DNA from: Pseudomonas huaxiensis
GTDB taxonomy: Bacteria; Pseudomonadota; Gammaproteobacteria; Pseudomonadales; Pseudomonadaceae
DNA: 44,906 nucleotides
Direction of reading: 5' to 3'
Assembly (NCBI RefSeq): GCF_003231275.1
Contig: NZ_QKVL01000043.1
Location: 1-44,906 of the forward strand
Shown: piece by piece, positions 1 to 8,816 of the stretch
How positions within the stretch are numbered: position 1 is the first letter of the stretch
Layout of the letters: each line of letters starts with the position of its first letter
Notes under the pieces: model-generated
What the model saw: the letters and a program-made list of their open reading frames with translations, nothing else
The model's database searches: none
Told to the model about the DNA's origin: nothing
Translations under genes and position numbers: made by a program

Positions 1-1
1 C

Positions 2-253
2 CGTTCCTCGGCTGTTTTCGCCTTGCCTGACCTTCGTCTCCAGGCTTTTCATACAGAGCCTAGGGCCTACGGATTTGGCATTCCGGTACTGGACATCGAC
101 GGTTATCCGGTCGGCACTATGAGCATCGCAGCGCCGGCAGTGCGCTGTACCACGGAGGAACTCGAACGCAGAGCGCTGTCGATAACCATCACAGCGGCTA
201 AGACCATTGGCCGAGCGCTGCAAGCTAGCGGAAACGTGAACTCAAGCCTGTAA
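2..253 (+). CDS. IclR-family transcriptional regulator, C-terminal part (partial)
   Basis: The frame is open to the left edge, so the 5' end lies outside the window. The visible 83 residues match the end of the IclR effector-binding domain: a Y-G-F-G-I-P-V-L-D segment, then G-Y-P-V-G-T-M-S-I-A-A-P, then a final helix with T-A-A-K-T-I-G-R-A-L. In this family the C-terminal domain binds a small catabolite and an N-terminal winged helix, not visible here, binds DNA. The target genes are presumably upstream of the window. A TTG at 23 is an internal codon, not a likely start. The family call is fairly secure; the ligand cannot be guessed. Confidence 0.7.
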   Translation, partial: RSSAVFALPDLRLQAFHTEPRAYGFGIPVLDIDGYPVGTMSIAAPAVRCTTEELERRALSITITAAKTIGRALQASGNVNSSL

Positions 254-391
254 TCATCGCGCGGCAAAAGGAGTAACCAGTGATGAGGTTGCCGGGACTT
301 CAAAAACTGTCATACAAAGCCTCGCACCAGGACACAGCCTTTGAATGGTGTAGCCGGGTTCATCAATTGCTTTATATCTATGAAGATCGAG

Positions 392-721
392 TTAGTACCG
401 ATCAGATACCGGCGTCACCGGTTCCATCTCGACACAGGAAGCAAATGTATTGAACCTCATATGAATGCAATGCAGAATCAAAAACCCAACAAACTTAGAG
501 AACACCGGGCTAGAGAAGTGATCATACATATCCTTTTGATTGCACCAGAAACCGCTAACAAAAACCGTATGGTCACCAAGCTTTGGACGCCGCAATGAAT
601 AACCTAGGCACCCTGAATGGGATCGAAAATCAGCAATGAATTTTTCTAGTCTCTTCAACGTCTCTACATCCCAATTGCTAGATAAATCCACCGCCAAGAC
701 ACTAATAGTTACAAGCCTCAT
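392..721 (-). CDS. Small ABM-domain (antibiotic biosynthesis monooxygenase-like) protein
   Basis: 109 residues. The middle matches the ferredoxin-like ABM fold: a first beta strand (R-L-V-T-I-S-V-L-A-V), a helix, then S-G-C-L-G-Y-S-L-R-R followed by a strand with F-V-S-G-F-W and a helix with D-H-F-S-S-P-V-F-S-K-F. Family members are small dimeric proteins acting as quinol monooxygenases, haem-degrading enzymes or proteins of unknown function. The last 25 residues are not typical of the fold. The ATG at 721 has a GAGG ribosome site about 8 bases upstream, which supports a real gene. No operon partner is obvious; the AraC gene upstream on the same strand is 325 bases away. The substrate is unknown. 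Confidence 0.55.
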   Translation of the reverse strand: MRLVTISVLAVDLSSNWDVETLKRLEKFIADFRSHSGCLGYSLRRPKLGDHTVFVSGFWCNQKDMYDHFSSPVFSKFVGFLILHCIHMRFNTFASCVEMEPVTPVSDRY

Positions 722-1046
722 CTCAGCGCCTCTTTCACTTACATCGACGATTCGCGAATATCTCTACCGCAATATCCAGCAGACACGCAAAACATTAATC
801 CCGAACACTGGACACAGCTCATTTCGCCGCCCCGCTAACGAATCACACTTTTTGACACGACCTGAAAATAAAAGGCATTGCGCATAATTCATTGGAAACT
901 TATCCGCTAGCTTCGTACCAAAAAACCGGATCGCGGGAGCTCGACATTGTCAGAGATTTTGACACTACGAACAGCGCCAATCTTATGTTGTCGCCTCAGG
1001 CACCACAAATAAGAAACCCGCTTCCTACAGGGATTTATTTTGGCCT
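722..1046. other. Intergenic stretch between ABM protein and AraC gene
   Basis: About 325 bases, AT-rich, with no convincing coding frame, hairpin terminator or operator seen. It should hold the promoter of the minus-strand ABM gene and the 3' end of the AraC transcript. Confidence 0.4.
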
Positions 1047-2069
1047 CTACGATAACTGCCTAACGCCGCCATACTCGGCCCTGTATTGGGCTGGCGGGAC
1101 GTTAAACCACCTCAAGCACGCTTTATGAAAACTGCTAAGTTCGTGAAACCCTAGCGCAGCTGAGATATATTTCAGATTTTTGGAAGAATTGAGCAGAAAA
1201 TTCTTCGCTCTTTCCCGACGGTACTCATCTTGCAGATCGGAAAAACTGGCATTTTCTTTGGCCAGTTGCTTTTGCAGCGTACGCTTAGTCATCCCCAGGC
1301 ACTCAGCAACCTGCTCGAGAGACATCAGAAGACTTTCTACAGATGACTCTGCAAAAGCCTTACGAACCCTCGCTTGGACCGCCCCCTCTATAGCTTTAAT
1401 CCATGCATCAGCGTAATTACAGTGCACCGTATCAAGCGAGCTGTCAGCAGTAATTATCGGCAAATCACACACTTGATCTCTAAAAGTGAGCACCAGGTTT
1501 TCAGCGTCAAAGGACAAGCCACCACCAAACATCATCTTTAACTGCAGTGTGTCTACAGGTTCAGAGTAGGGGAACTCTATAGACAACGGTAGCGGGCGCT
1601 CTTCCGGCACCAACCAGTGGATGAGCCCCAAAAGTAATGCAGCGCCAACGTCAATGTAGCAACGCGGTGTAGAATTCGGCGAAACACCTTCGTCGATTCC
1701 TGTAATGGTGAACGTCCCCGGGGCTCTTTCAATAAGAAGCCGTGACCCTGTCACGGCACTCGCCAGGTACTTTGCTAGACGCTCCAAAGCGATTCCCAAC
1801 GTTGGACTGGACATCACGGCATAACTTGGGGGTCCCAAGCCCCCCGGGTGCGAGAAAGCGTAGGCGCAAAGCCCGATATCCGGATCACCAGTTTGTTCCA
1901 CGGCCTGCAGGAGCAATTGGTAAACGATATCAAGACTCAACCAGCTTCCGCTGGCCAGCTTTATTCCTCGTGCGGCTGCCAGCGCTTGCAGCGTGGTTTC
2001 GACATCCACGCCCCGCTGAGAAAGCCCCTGTGCTATGGCCCCAAACCCCCGGTCTGAGATGCCTCTCAT
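1047..2069 (-). CDS. AraC-family transcriptional regulator (arabinose-binding-like N-domain)
   Basis: 340 residues if started at the ATG at 2069, which follows a GGAAAGG-type ribosome site; a longer frame reaches 2219 but its first 50 codons look non-coding. Residues about 20-200 match the arabinose_bd-type ligand domain found in OruR/ArgR-like Pseudomonas regulators. The C-terminal 100 residues carry both AraC helix-turn-helix units: L-E-Q-V-A-E-C-L-G-M-T-K-R-T-L-Q-K-Q-L and I-S-A-A-L-G-F-H-E-L-S-S-F-H-K-A, ending with the usual P-A-Q-Y-R. The length is normal for the group. Both flanking genes are weakly related in function, so the regulon is unknown. A broken chemoreceptor gene ends just upstream, so the promoter region may have been rearranged. 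Confidence 0.8.
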   Translation of the reverse strand: MRGISDRGFGAIAQGLSQRGVDVETTLQALAAARGIKLASGSWLSLDIVYQLLLQAVEQTGDPDIGLCAYAFSHPGGLGPPSYAVMSSPTLGIALERLAKYLASAVTGSRLLIERAPGTFTITGIDEGVSPNSTPRCYIDVGAALLLGLIHWLVPEERPLPLSIEFPYSEPVDTLQLKMMFGGGLSFDAENLVLTFRDQVCDLPIITADSSLDTVHCNYADAWIKAIEGAVQARVRKAFAESSVESLLMSLEQVAECLGMTKRTLQKQLAKENASFSDLQDEYRRERAKNFLLNSSKNLKYISAALGFHELSSFHKACLRWFNVPPAQYRAEYGGVRQLS

Positions 2070-2185
2070 ACCTTTCCACCTAGCTTGACAACGGGCAGAA
2101 AAAGAGAGAAGCCAGACAGGTAGGGGGGCATAGATCGTCTCCTCGCACGGAATTTGTCCGGACATAATAATAGATAGATAGGACA

Positions 2186-2655
2186 CTATGCAAAGGCTCC
2201 CCGAGGGGGGACTCTCCAAATTTGACTGCTGGTTCCAGAGTGTGAATCGGTTGCCATAGCGGCCAGTGTTTGAATCTCTCCTGCCGTGGCGTGGACATTA
2301 GAAACCATCAGATTGATAGCGTTTACAGTGTCATTGACCTGCGTACGTCCTACTAACGCTGACGCGCTTGACGGTGAGGTCAAGTGAGACGTCGAGGCGG
2401 TATTACTGGCAACTTCCTCCACTGCCGAACTCATTTCATTCACTGCGGTGGCAGCCATCTCGATTTCATGGCCTTGACGTGGAATTGTTTGTGAAGCGCT
2501 TTCAGTAACAGCGTGCATTTCTTCCGAGGTGGTCGCCAACTGGGTCGATGAGTCAACAATCAATATGAGGGCACCACGCAAATTAGACTGCATCAAAGCT
2601 GAAGCCAAAGCGTACCGCCGAGCCGGGAGCGAGGTTCAATTTTCCGGAGACTCAT
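2186..2655 (-). pseudogene. Methyl-accepting chemotaxis protein remnant, internally deleted and 3'-truncated
   Basis: An ATG at 2655, preceded by a GAGG, opens a frame beginning M-S-L-R-K-I-E-P-R-S-R-L-G, close to the start of the intact chemoreceptor at 3866. It stops after about 20 codons. One frame over, from about 2608, the sequence resumes as the start of the signalling domain (Q-S-N-L-R-G, then S-S-T-Q-L-A-T-T-S-E-E-M and E-I-E-M-A-A-T-A-V-N-E-M). The first membrane helix, ligand domain, second membrane helix and HAMP are missing. The frame ends near 2186 before the conserved signalling tip (E-Q-T-N-L-L-A-L-N-A-A-I-E-A-A-R) found in the two intact copies. It cannot make a working receptor. 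Confidence 0.75.
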
Positions 2656-2953
2656 ATCAACCAACCTCAGATTCTGTTATAGCTCTGTCGCCCGTGATGC
2701 TTGAAACTTTAGCTTCAGCCTAAAATTTTTCACTTCGAGCCTAACCTCTACAAGTGACAATCTACAAAAAATCTCCGGGCACACTCAAGATGGCACTCAA
2801 GGACATAAAAAAGGGGCTCAGCGGACACTTTACAACGCTGGAGTTCAATGGCTACGCATGTAAAATAAGCATGATAAAAAACACACCAACACTTTAAAAT
2901 TTATGTAATCGATTACTCCTGCACTATTAACCAATCCATTAATTTCAATCGCC

Positions 2954-3691
2954 ATGTCAATATTAAAAATCGGATTACTCATTTTAATGACAATAGGCGA
3001 GGCCTCAGCCAACGAAACCATTGACTTATACATTCCCGATGCCACTCCGCTGTTGAAAACCGAACCCGGGTTTAGATCCCCCCTGATAGCACCAGTTGAA
3101 GCGGCGCTAGAACTGACGAAGCAATATCGAAAAATCTCAACACTACCTTGGGCGCGAGCACAAAAAACGGTAAGCAATGGAAAGAATCATTTGATTGCCC
3201 CACTCGCCCGAACAACAGCGCGAGAGGGAAAATTTATTTGGGTGGCGCCGATCGCAATTTCCCTACATGCCTTTTTTTCACTTCATGACCCAGTCCATAC
3301 GTTTTCAGAAGCAAAAGCTCGCTACAAACGCATAGGTGTAGGGCTGGGCACCGCGCAAATAGAAATACTGTTAGCAAGGGGTTTTAGCCGAAGCCAATTG
3401 GTAGAGCTAAAACTTGGTGACACTCCCGCACAGCTACTTGCAAAATATCGAATCGACGCTTGGTTTACCGAAATAGCGGAGGGCCGCCATGTTTGGCTGG
3501 ACACCATCGGTCAACTTGGAAAACTAAAAGTCAGTCAACCACTGGCCACTACAAATTTATACCTCGCCTGTTCTCTAGACTGTTCTCCAGCACTCGTAAA
3601 AGATCTGCGCGAGGCATTAAGCAAGTCTCTTGGCGATTTAGATAGCCTCGAGAAAATCAAAAATTATAACTCTCTAGATCTTCCGGAGTGA
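2954..3691 (+). CDS. Periplasmic solute-binding protein of the amino-acid (SBP_bac_3) type
   Basis: 245 residues with an N-terminal export signal (hydrophobic residues about 4-15, likely cut after A-S-A at residue 19). The mature part resembles the short Pseudomonas transporter-substrate-binding proteins: L-P-W-A-R-A near residue 64, a crossover segment with R-I-G-V-G-L-G-T near 127, and D-A-W-F-T-E near 169. Such proteins bind amino acids or related polar solutes in the periplasm. No permease or ATPase gene is adjacent; the next two genes are chemoreceptors. It may therefore deliver a ligand to a receptor or work with a transporter encoded elsewhere, which is inference. Codon use is AT-rich relative to the rut block. 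Confidence 0.7.
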   Translation: MSILKIGLLILMTIGEASANETIDLYIPDATPLLKTEPGFRSPLIAPVEAALELTKQYRKISTLPWARAQKTVSNGKNHLIAPLARTTAREGKFIWVAPIAISLHAFFSLHDPVHTFSEAKARYKRIGVGLGTAQIEILLARGFSRSQLVELKLGDTPAQLLAKYRIDAWFTEIAEGRHVWLDTIGQLGKLKVSQPLATTNLYLACSLDCSPALVKDLREALSKSLGDLDSLEKIKNYNSLDLPE

Positions 3692-3865
3692 CCTTTACGT
3701 GCCCTCATGGGCTGCAGCAGTCACACCGCTGCTCAGGAGAGGGATGCAACCTTCTTCTCATGCCGCTTGCCAGGTTTCAGACACCGGTATGGATGAGTGA
3801 TCTGAACTGCCCGAAATAGTACTCAAAATACATAAATCTACTGCGTAACGGTAAGAGGAATTGCA

Positions 3866-5485
3866 ATGAACCTTCGAACGATGAAAATTGCCCCAAGAAG
3901 CTTTTTGTGCTTTGGAGCGATTGCAGTGGTCGTCGCGGCGCTTGGCTTTTTTGGTTTGAACCAGATGTCCGGCATTCGCAACGAGGGAAAACTAATCGAA
4001 GACGACGTTATACCGGGCATCATTTCCAGCGACAACTTGGCATTTCAACTCGTTCGAGTTCGAGCGGAGGCCTTGCGCATGCTTGCGGTGCCCGAAAATA
4101 TTTTAAGTACGCAGCAAAATATAAAAAATATCAGCCAAGGCGTAGATGCCGAGTTCGCCAGATATAAAGCCATGGTCAATGGTAATGAAGAACAACTGAG
4201 CTATGACGACTTACTGTCGACGTATCGAGACTATCTGGCCTACACAGAACGGCTTGCCAGCTACATAATTCAAGGTGATAAGGCAGCGGCCCACACTTTA
4301 ATCATGAATGAGATGGCGAAAGCTGGCGCGCGGATGAACGAGCTGGCCAGTAAACTCCAGTCAATTAATCTCGCTGCATTGGCTCACCATAGTAAAGCCG
4401 GTAATTTACTCTACAGCCAGTCCAAGATGGTTACAGCGTTCGCCATCCTATCCGCACTCTTGCTCACCATCTTTCTGTCATGGCGAATGACCCGAAGCTT
4501 AACCACCCCCCTCAATACCGCAGTGATCGCAGCGCAGACAATTGCGTCCGGTGATCTCACTCACCGTCTAGACGTGCAAGGCGATGACGAGGCCGCACAG
4601 TTACTACAAGCAATGGCATCAATGCAGGCGACCCTGAGGGAAACACTCGAACAGATTGGCCGTTCCTCCGAACAACTCGCGTCGTCCACTGAGGAGATGA
4701 GTGCGGTCATGAGTGAAAGCGCTCGCGGGCTTCAACAACAAAACAATGAAATAGAAATGGCGGCCACTGCGGTTACGGAGATGAGCCAAGCTGTCGAAGA
4801 AGTCGCTTCGAATGCTGTTGTCACGTCCACGGACTCCAAGGCCGCATCGAAAACTGCAAATAACGGACAAGCTCAGTTGGCTGATACTTTGACGGCAATC
4901 AGCGCACTAACTGAAAACGTGCTCGGCGCCTCTGTACAGGCACGCAACCTCGCCGAACAGACACGCAGCATCAGCACAGTGCTGGATGTTATCCGCGCGG
5001 TCTCAGAGCAGACCAACCTGTTGGCATTAAACGCAGCGATTGAAGCCGCACGAGCAGGTGAGGCGGGGCGAGGTTTTGCTGTGGTCGCAGATGAGGTTCG
5101 ATCACTTGCCTACCGTACTGGTGAATCCACTCGCGAAATTGAGTCTCTAATCAATCATATCCAAGCAGGCACAAACCAGACCGTAACCGCACTTATCACC
5201 AGTGCCGATCAAGCACGGCAGACGCAAGTGCAAGCCCATGCCGCAAACCAGGCACTTAGCACCATCGCTCAGGCTGTATCGGGAATTGATGAGCGCAACA
5301 TGGTTATCGCCAGCGCTGCAGAAGAGCAGGCGCAAGTCGCCCGTGAAGTAGACAGAAATCTAGTACGCATCCGCGACCTTTCGATTCAGACTTCAGCTGG
5401 TGCGGAACAGACGCACACTGCGAGCCAAGAATTGTCAAAGTTAGCCGGAAGCCTGAGTGGCTTAGTCAGACGCTTTACCGTATGA
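3866..5485 (+). CDS. Methyl-accepting chemotaxis protein (four-helix-bundle sensor type)
   Basis: 539 residues, the standard length for this Pseudomonas receptor class. Membrane helix 1 spans about residues 13-32, a periplasmic helical ligand domain about 33-187, and membrane helix 2 about 188-207. A HAMP linker follows (about 208-262), then the cytoplasmic signalling hairpin. Its tip, with E-Q-T-N-L-L-A-L-N-A-A-I-E-A-A-R-A-G-E-A-G-R-G-F-A split over residues about 378-402, contacts CheA and CheW. There is no C-terminal CheR-tethering pentapeptide; the protein ends V-R-R-F-T-V. It signals ligand occupancy to the flagellar chemotaxis system. The ligand is unknown. It lies 174 bases after the solute-binding protein gene and upstream of a second receptor on the same strand. 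Confidence 0.93.
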   Translation: MNLRTMKIAPRSFLCFGAIAVVVAALGFFGLNQMSGIRNEGKLIEDDVIPGIISSDNLAFQLVRVRAEALRMLAVPENILSTQQNIKNISQGVDAEFARYKAMVNGNEEQLSYDDLLSTYRDYLAYTERLASYIIQGDKAAAHTLIMNEMAKAGARMNELASKLQSINLAALAHHSKAGNLLYSQSKMVTAFAILSALLLTIFLSWRMTRSLTTPLNTAVIAAQTIASGDLTHRLDVQGDDEAAQLLQAMASMQATLRETLEQIGRSSEQLASSTEEMSAVMSESARGLQQQNNEIEMAATAVTEMSQAVEEVASNAVVTSTDSKAASKTANNGQAQLADTLTAISALTENVLGASVQARNLAEQTRSISTVLDVIRAVSEQTNLLALNAAIEAARAGEAGRGFAVVADEVRSLAYRTGESTREIESLINHIQAGTNQTVTALITSADQARQTQVQAHAANQALSTIAQAVSGIDERNMVIASAAEEQAQVAREVDRNLVRIRDLSIQTSAGAEQTHTASQELSKLAGSLSGLVRRFTV

Positions 5486-5694
5486 GAAAAATGGCAGTTG
5501 CCAGCATTGGGGTGCTTGAGAGCCACCTGCCAAACGCTATCTCTTGCTGGATCTAATAAACGAGATTCACTTATTTATCTAACCGCCCCTCGCCACCAAT
5601 CAAAATCTAAAATCTGGCGTTCGAACGATCATCTATTTTCCTGTTCTGAATGCCATACCCTCTATTCCCTACCTTAGGAAACATTGGAGCACAC

Positions 5695-7320
5695 GTGAAT
5701 CTAAATAAGTTCAAAATTGGCACGCGATCTATCTTGCTATTTTCCATCGTTGCCGCGCTAGTAATACTGATGGGCGCCATTTCGCTGTATCAGTCAAAGA
5801 GTATGAATAATGCTTCCGATGAAATTCGATCGGTATGGATGCCTGGACTATTTGAGCTTTCAGATATCGGCACAAATATTGGTAGAGGCCGCGCCTTAAC
5901 TCTTCGCGCTTTTCTACTAGAAAGCGACAACGATAGAAACCTGACCCTTAACAAATTAAAAAAAATCAAGGAATCCATCCCGCCCTCGTTAGAACGATAC
6001 CGAAAAACAATTAGCACTGAAAAAGAAAAAATAACATTTGAAAAATTTGAAGCACTGTATTGGCGCTATCAAGAGCTGCAAAATAAAATCGTTGAAAATA
6101 TTGTGTCCAATGATAGAGACGAGGTCAACCGTCTAATTAACGGCCCATTGATTGAGTATGCCGAATCAATGATTTCGGGACTCGAACTGGTTGCAAAGCT
6201 AAACTATGAGGGTGCAAGTTCTGCTGCGACAGCGAGCGACGATGCTTATAACGAAAATATCATTTCGCTTTGCTCTTCGCTGGTTGTTATTTTATTAACC
6301 ATGATCGGCCTTGCCACTTATTTTACCAATAGCATTGTCACACCGCTGGCCAAGGCAGTCGAGATATCACATGAAATCTCACAGGGCAACCTCTGTCAAG
6401 ATATTGAAATTACTGGCCAAGATGAAACAAGCGCCCTGCTCTCCTCACTTAAAAAAATGCAGGTTGACCTGAAGAACACTATCTCCCAGATCGCCAGTTC
6501 GTCCGACCAATTGGCCTCAGCGTCTGAAGAGCTTCAGGCAGTCACAGAGGATGCCAATAGAGGCCTTCATCAGCAAAATTTAGAAATTGATCAAGCCGCT
6601 ACCGCAGTTAATGAAATGACTGCAGCCGTTGAAGAGGTTGCAAGGAATGCCGCTAGCACTGCTGAAGCATCCAAAGAAACTGAAAGTGCTACGAAAACAG
6701 GAAGCTATCAAATTGACCAAGCGCTCACTTTGATTGAGCTATTGGCCGGGGATGTAAGCATGACCTCTAAGGAGGTCGAGCTTCTTTCCGGAAATATTGA
6801 AGATATCAATAAGGTCCTAGAAGTAATCGGTTCAATTGCGCAACAGACCAACCTGCTAGCACTGAATGCCGCTATTGAAGCAGCACGTGCGGGCGAGGCC
6901 GGTCGTGGGTTTGCGGTGGTTGCAGACGAGGTAAGGGCCCTTGCTCACCGAACACAGCAGTCAACTGAGGAAATCGGCGGGATGGTCAATATGATTCTGT
7001 CCGGTACCTCTCGCGTTGTGGGCGCAATGACTGCCAGTGAGAGGCGCACTCACGAAACCTTGCTGGCAGCTAAGGCTGGCGGTGATGCCCTGCGTAAAAT
7101 ATACGACTCTATAATTGCCATAAACGAGCGGAATTTGATTATTGCTACCGCTTCCGAGCAGCAGGCCCAAGTCGCGAGGGAGGTCGACAGAAATATTATC
7201 AACATCAGGGACCTATCTACTCAAAACTCAGCCGGGTCTAATCAGACAAGCGCCTCATCGCAGGAACTTTCAAAGCTGGCTATTCGACTGAATGGTATGG
7301 TGCTGAGATTTAAAGTATAG
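5695..7320 (+). CDS. Methyl-accepting chemotaxis protein, second tandem copy
   Basis: The GTG at 5695 is preferred because a GGAG lies five bases ahead and it gives 541 residues, matching the neighbour; an ATG at 5650 would add 15 residues with no family match. Membrane helices lie at about residues 10-32 and 189-212, enclosing a helical periplasmic domain, then HAMP and the signalling hairpin with Q-Q-T-N-L-L-A-L-N-A-A-I-E-A-A-R near 381-396. The C terminus is V-L-R-F-K-V without a tethering pentapeptide. The cytoplasmic halves of the two tandem receptors are very similar, but the ligand domains differ, so they probably sense different compounds. The ligand-domain DNA is rich in A and T (runs of AAA codons around 5950-6060) compared with its own signalling half. 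Confidence 0.92.
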   Translation: MNLNKFKIGTRSILLFSIVAALVILMGAISLYQSKSMNNASDEIRSVWMPGLFELSDIGTNIGRGRALTLRAFLLESDNDRNLTLNKLKKIKESIPPSLERYRKTISTEKEKITFEKFEALYWRYQELQNKIVENIVSNDRDEVNRLINGPLIEYAESMISGLELVAKLNYEGASSAATASDDAYNENIISLCSSLVVILLTMIGLATYFTNSIVTPLAKAVEISHEISQGNLCQDIEITGQDETSALLSSLKKMQVDLKNTISQIASSSDQLASASEELQAVTEDANRGLHQQNLEIDQAATAVNEMTAAVEEVARNAASTAEASKETESATKTGSYQIDQALTLIELLAGDVSMTSKEVELLSGNIEDINKVLEVIGSIAQQTNLLALNAAIEAARAGEAGRGFAVVADEVRALAHRTQQSTEEIGGMVNMILSGTSRVVGAMTASERRTHETLLAAKAGGDALRKIYDSIIAINERNLIIATASEQQAQVAREVDRNIINIRDLSTQNSAGSNQTSASSQELSKLAIRLNGMVLRFKV

Positions 7321-7468
7321 CGCTCACCCAAGACGGCTCTGATAAATAGGTGAGCCGCTTTCGCCGCTTTCACACTGCCGGCCCCCAGCTGCCGTCTATA
7401 GATGGCACTCGGGAACCAATAATGCGCCCACTGAGAGCTTCACCTGGAGCACGCGTTCTCCCAATGCG

Positions 7469-8230
7469 TTAATTGTCTCGATCTATGGCATAAGCAGCCC
7501 ACGCTTGTCGCGTAGGAACCACTTCGAGTCGATTTATGTTGATGTGTGCTGGCAAGCAACATACGTAAAAGATCTGCTCAGCAACGTCCTCCGCGGTCAA
7601 CGGCGTCGTATTACCGTACAGCGCGTCAGAAGCCGCCTGGTTGCCCTGAGTACGCACCAGAGTAAACTCGGTCTCGGCAATCCCTGGCGCGATGTCGGTG
7701 ACTCGCACACCACTCGCAATCAAGTCGCAGCGCAGGTTGTAGCTGAACTGTTTGACGAACGCCTTACTGGCGCCATAGACATGACCGCCCGGGTAAGGCC
7801 ACTCACCTGCCACCGAACCAATATTGATGATGCTCGCACCCTGCCCGGTTTCCAGCAGCTTAGGCAATACGGCGTGAGTGACGTTGACCAGCCCGGTGAT
7901 GTTGGTATCAATCATGGTATGCCAGTCTTGCAATGCCACCGTCTGTGCCGATTGTGGTGCCAGCGCCAGGCCGGCGTTGTTGACCAATGCGTCGATGCGC
8001 TGGAACGCTTGGGGTAATCCAGCAACAGCGCGCGCTACCGCGCATGCATCGCGAACATCCAGTTCTGCTACGTGGACCGGCACGCTTGCAGCCAGCTCAT
8101 CCTGGAGGGCTAGCAGGCGATCCAGGCGGCGGCCGCTGAGGATCAGCGACCACCCAGCGGAGGCGAAACGTCGGGCAGTAGCGCGGCCAAAGCCGGAGGT
8201 GGCTCCCGTAATGAAAACAACTTTTCTCAT
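7469..8230 (-). CDS. ydfG: YdfG-like short-chain dehydrogenase (malonic semialdehyde / 3-hydroxy acid reductase)
   Basis: 253 residues of the classical short-chain dehydrogenase fold. The cofactor motif T-G-A-T-S-G-F-G is at 8-15, N-N-A-G at 84-87, and the catalytic Ser139, Tyr152 and Lys156 (Y-G-A-S-K) are in place. The C-terminal P-A-H-I-N-I-N-R-L-E segment is typical of E. coli YdfG, an NADP-dependent 3-hydroxy acid dehydrogenase known to reduce malonic semialdehyde. It is the last gene of the rut operon, 23 bases after rutF, and fits as the enzyme clearing the toxic aldehyde made by the Rut pathway to 3-hydroxypropionate. Membership of the operon is seen directly; the substrate is inferred from family and context. 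Confidence 0.9.
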   Translation of the reverse strand: MRKVVFITGATSGFGRATARRFASAGWSLILSGRRLDRLLALQDELAASVPVHVAELDVRDACAVARAVAGLPQAFQRIDALVNNAGLALAPQSAQTVALQDWHTMIDTNITGLVNVTHAVLPKLLETGQGASIINIGSVAGEWPYPGGHVYGASKAFVKQFSYNLRCDLIASGVRVTDIAPGIAETEFTLVRTQGNQAASDALYGNTTPLTAEDVAEQIFYVCCLPAHININRLEVVPTRQAWAAYAIDRDN

Positions 8231-8253
8231 GACATCCCCAGGTTGGGCGAGGC

Positions 8254-8790
8254 TCAGTGGCTGGACTGCAGCTCGTGATACTCGCGATTGAAGTAGATCA
8301 GGCTGTGGGCGTTTTGATTGCTATGGATAGCAAGCACTTCACAGATGAGGATGTCGTGGGTACCTACTTCGGTGATCTGCTGCAGCCGGCAATCGAAGGA
8401 AACACTCGCCTGCTCCATCACCGGTGAGCCGGAGACTCCATCGTGCCAAGTGGCGGCCGCGAAACGCTCTTCCATCGACGTTTTGCCGCCGAACAGGTTG
8501 GAAATGTCCTGGTGGCCAGCGCCTAGTACATTCACGCAAAGCACCGCATTGCGCTTGAAGATTTCGTACACCGAAGCACTGCGGTTGAGGCACACCAGCA
8601 GGCTCGGCGGCTCATCAGTTACGCTGCACACGGCAGACGCGGTAAAGCCGGCACGACCACCAGGGCCATCCGTGGTGATCACGTTGACGGCGGCGCCGAG
8701 GCGCGCCATGGCACTGCGAAAATCGGCTTTGCTGGGCGCCGTATGCTCGGCGCCTCGGGGGCTGAAGGTTGCGGCAAGGCTACTGGACAT
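8254..8790 (-). CDS. rutF: RutF, flavin reductase partner of RutA
   Basis: 178 residues. Residues about 24-170 align closely with E. coli RutF, with A-V-N-V-I-T-T-D-G-P, G-R-A-G-F-T-A-S-A-V-C-S-V-T-D, S-N-L-F-G-G-K-T and V-G-T-H-D-I-L. RutF belongs to the flavin-reductase-like domain family and supplies reduced FMN from NADH to the RutA monooxygenase. The first 20 residues are an extension relative to the 164-residue E. coli protein. It sits 26 bases after rutE and 23 before ydfG in one transcription unit. Confidence 0.95.
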   Translation of the reverse strand: MSSSLAATFSPRGAEHTAPSKADFRSAMARLGAAVNVITTDGPGGRAGFTASAVCSVTDEPPSLLVCLNRSASVYEIFKRNAVLCVNVLGAGHQDISNLFGGKTSMEERFAAATWHDGVSGSPVMEQASVSFDCRLQQITEVGTHDILICEVLAIHSNQNAHSLIYFNREYHELQSSH

Positions 8791-8816
8791 GATGGGTCAC
8801 CAGGTTGAGGTAGTTT

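Noticed and set aside
7322..7355. GCTCACC/GGTGAGC inverted repeat after the second chemoreceptor
   Set aside because: The loop is 20 bases and no U-run follows on either strand, so a terminator call is not supported.
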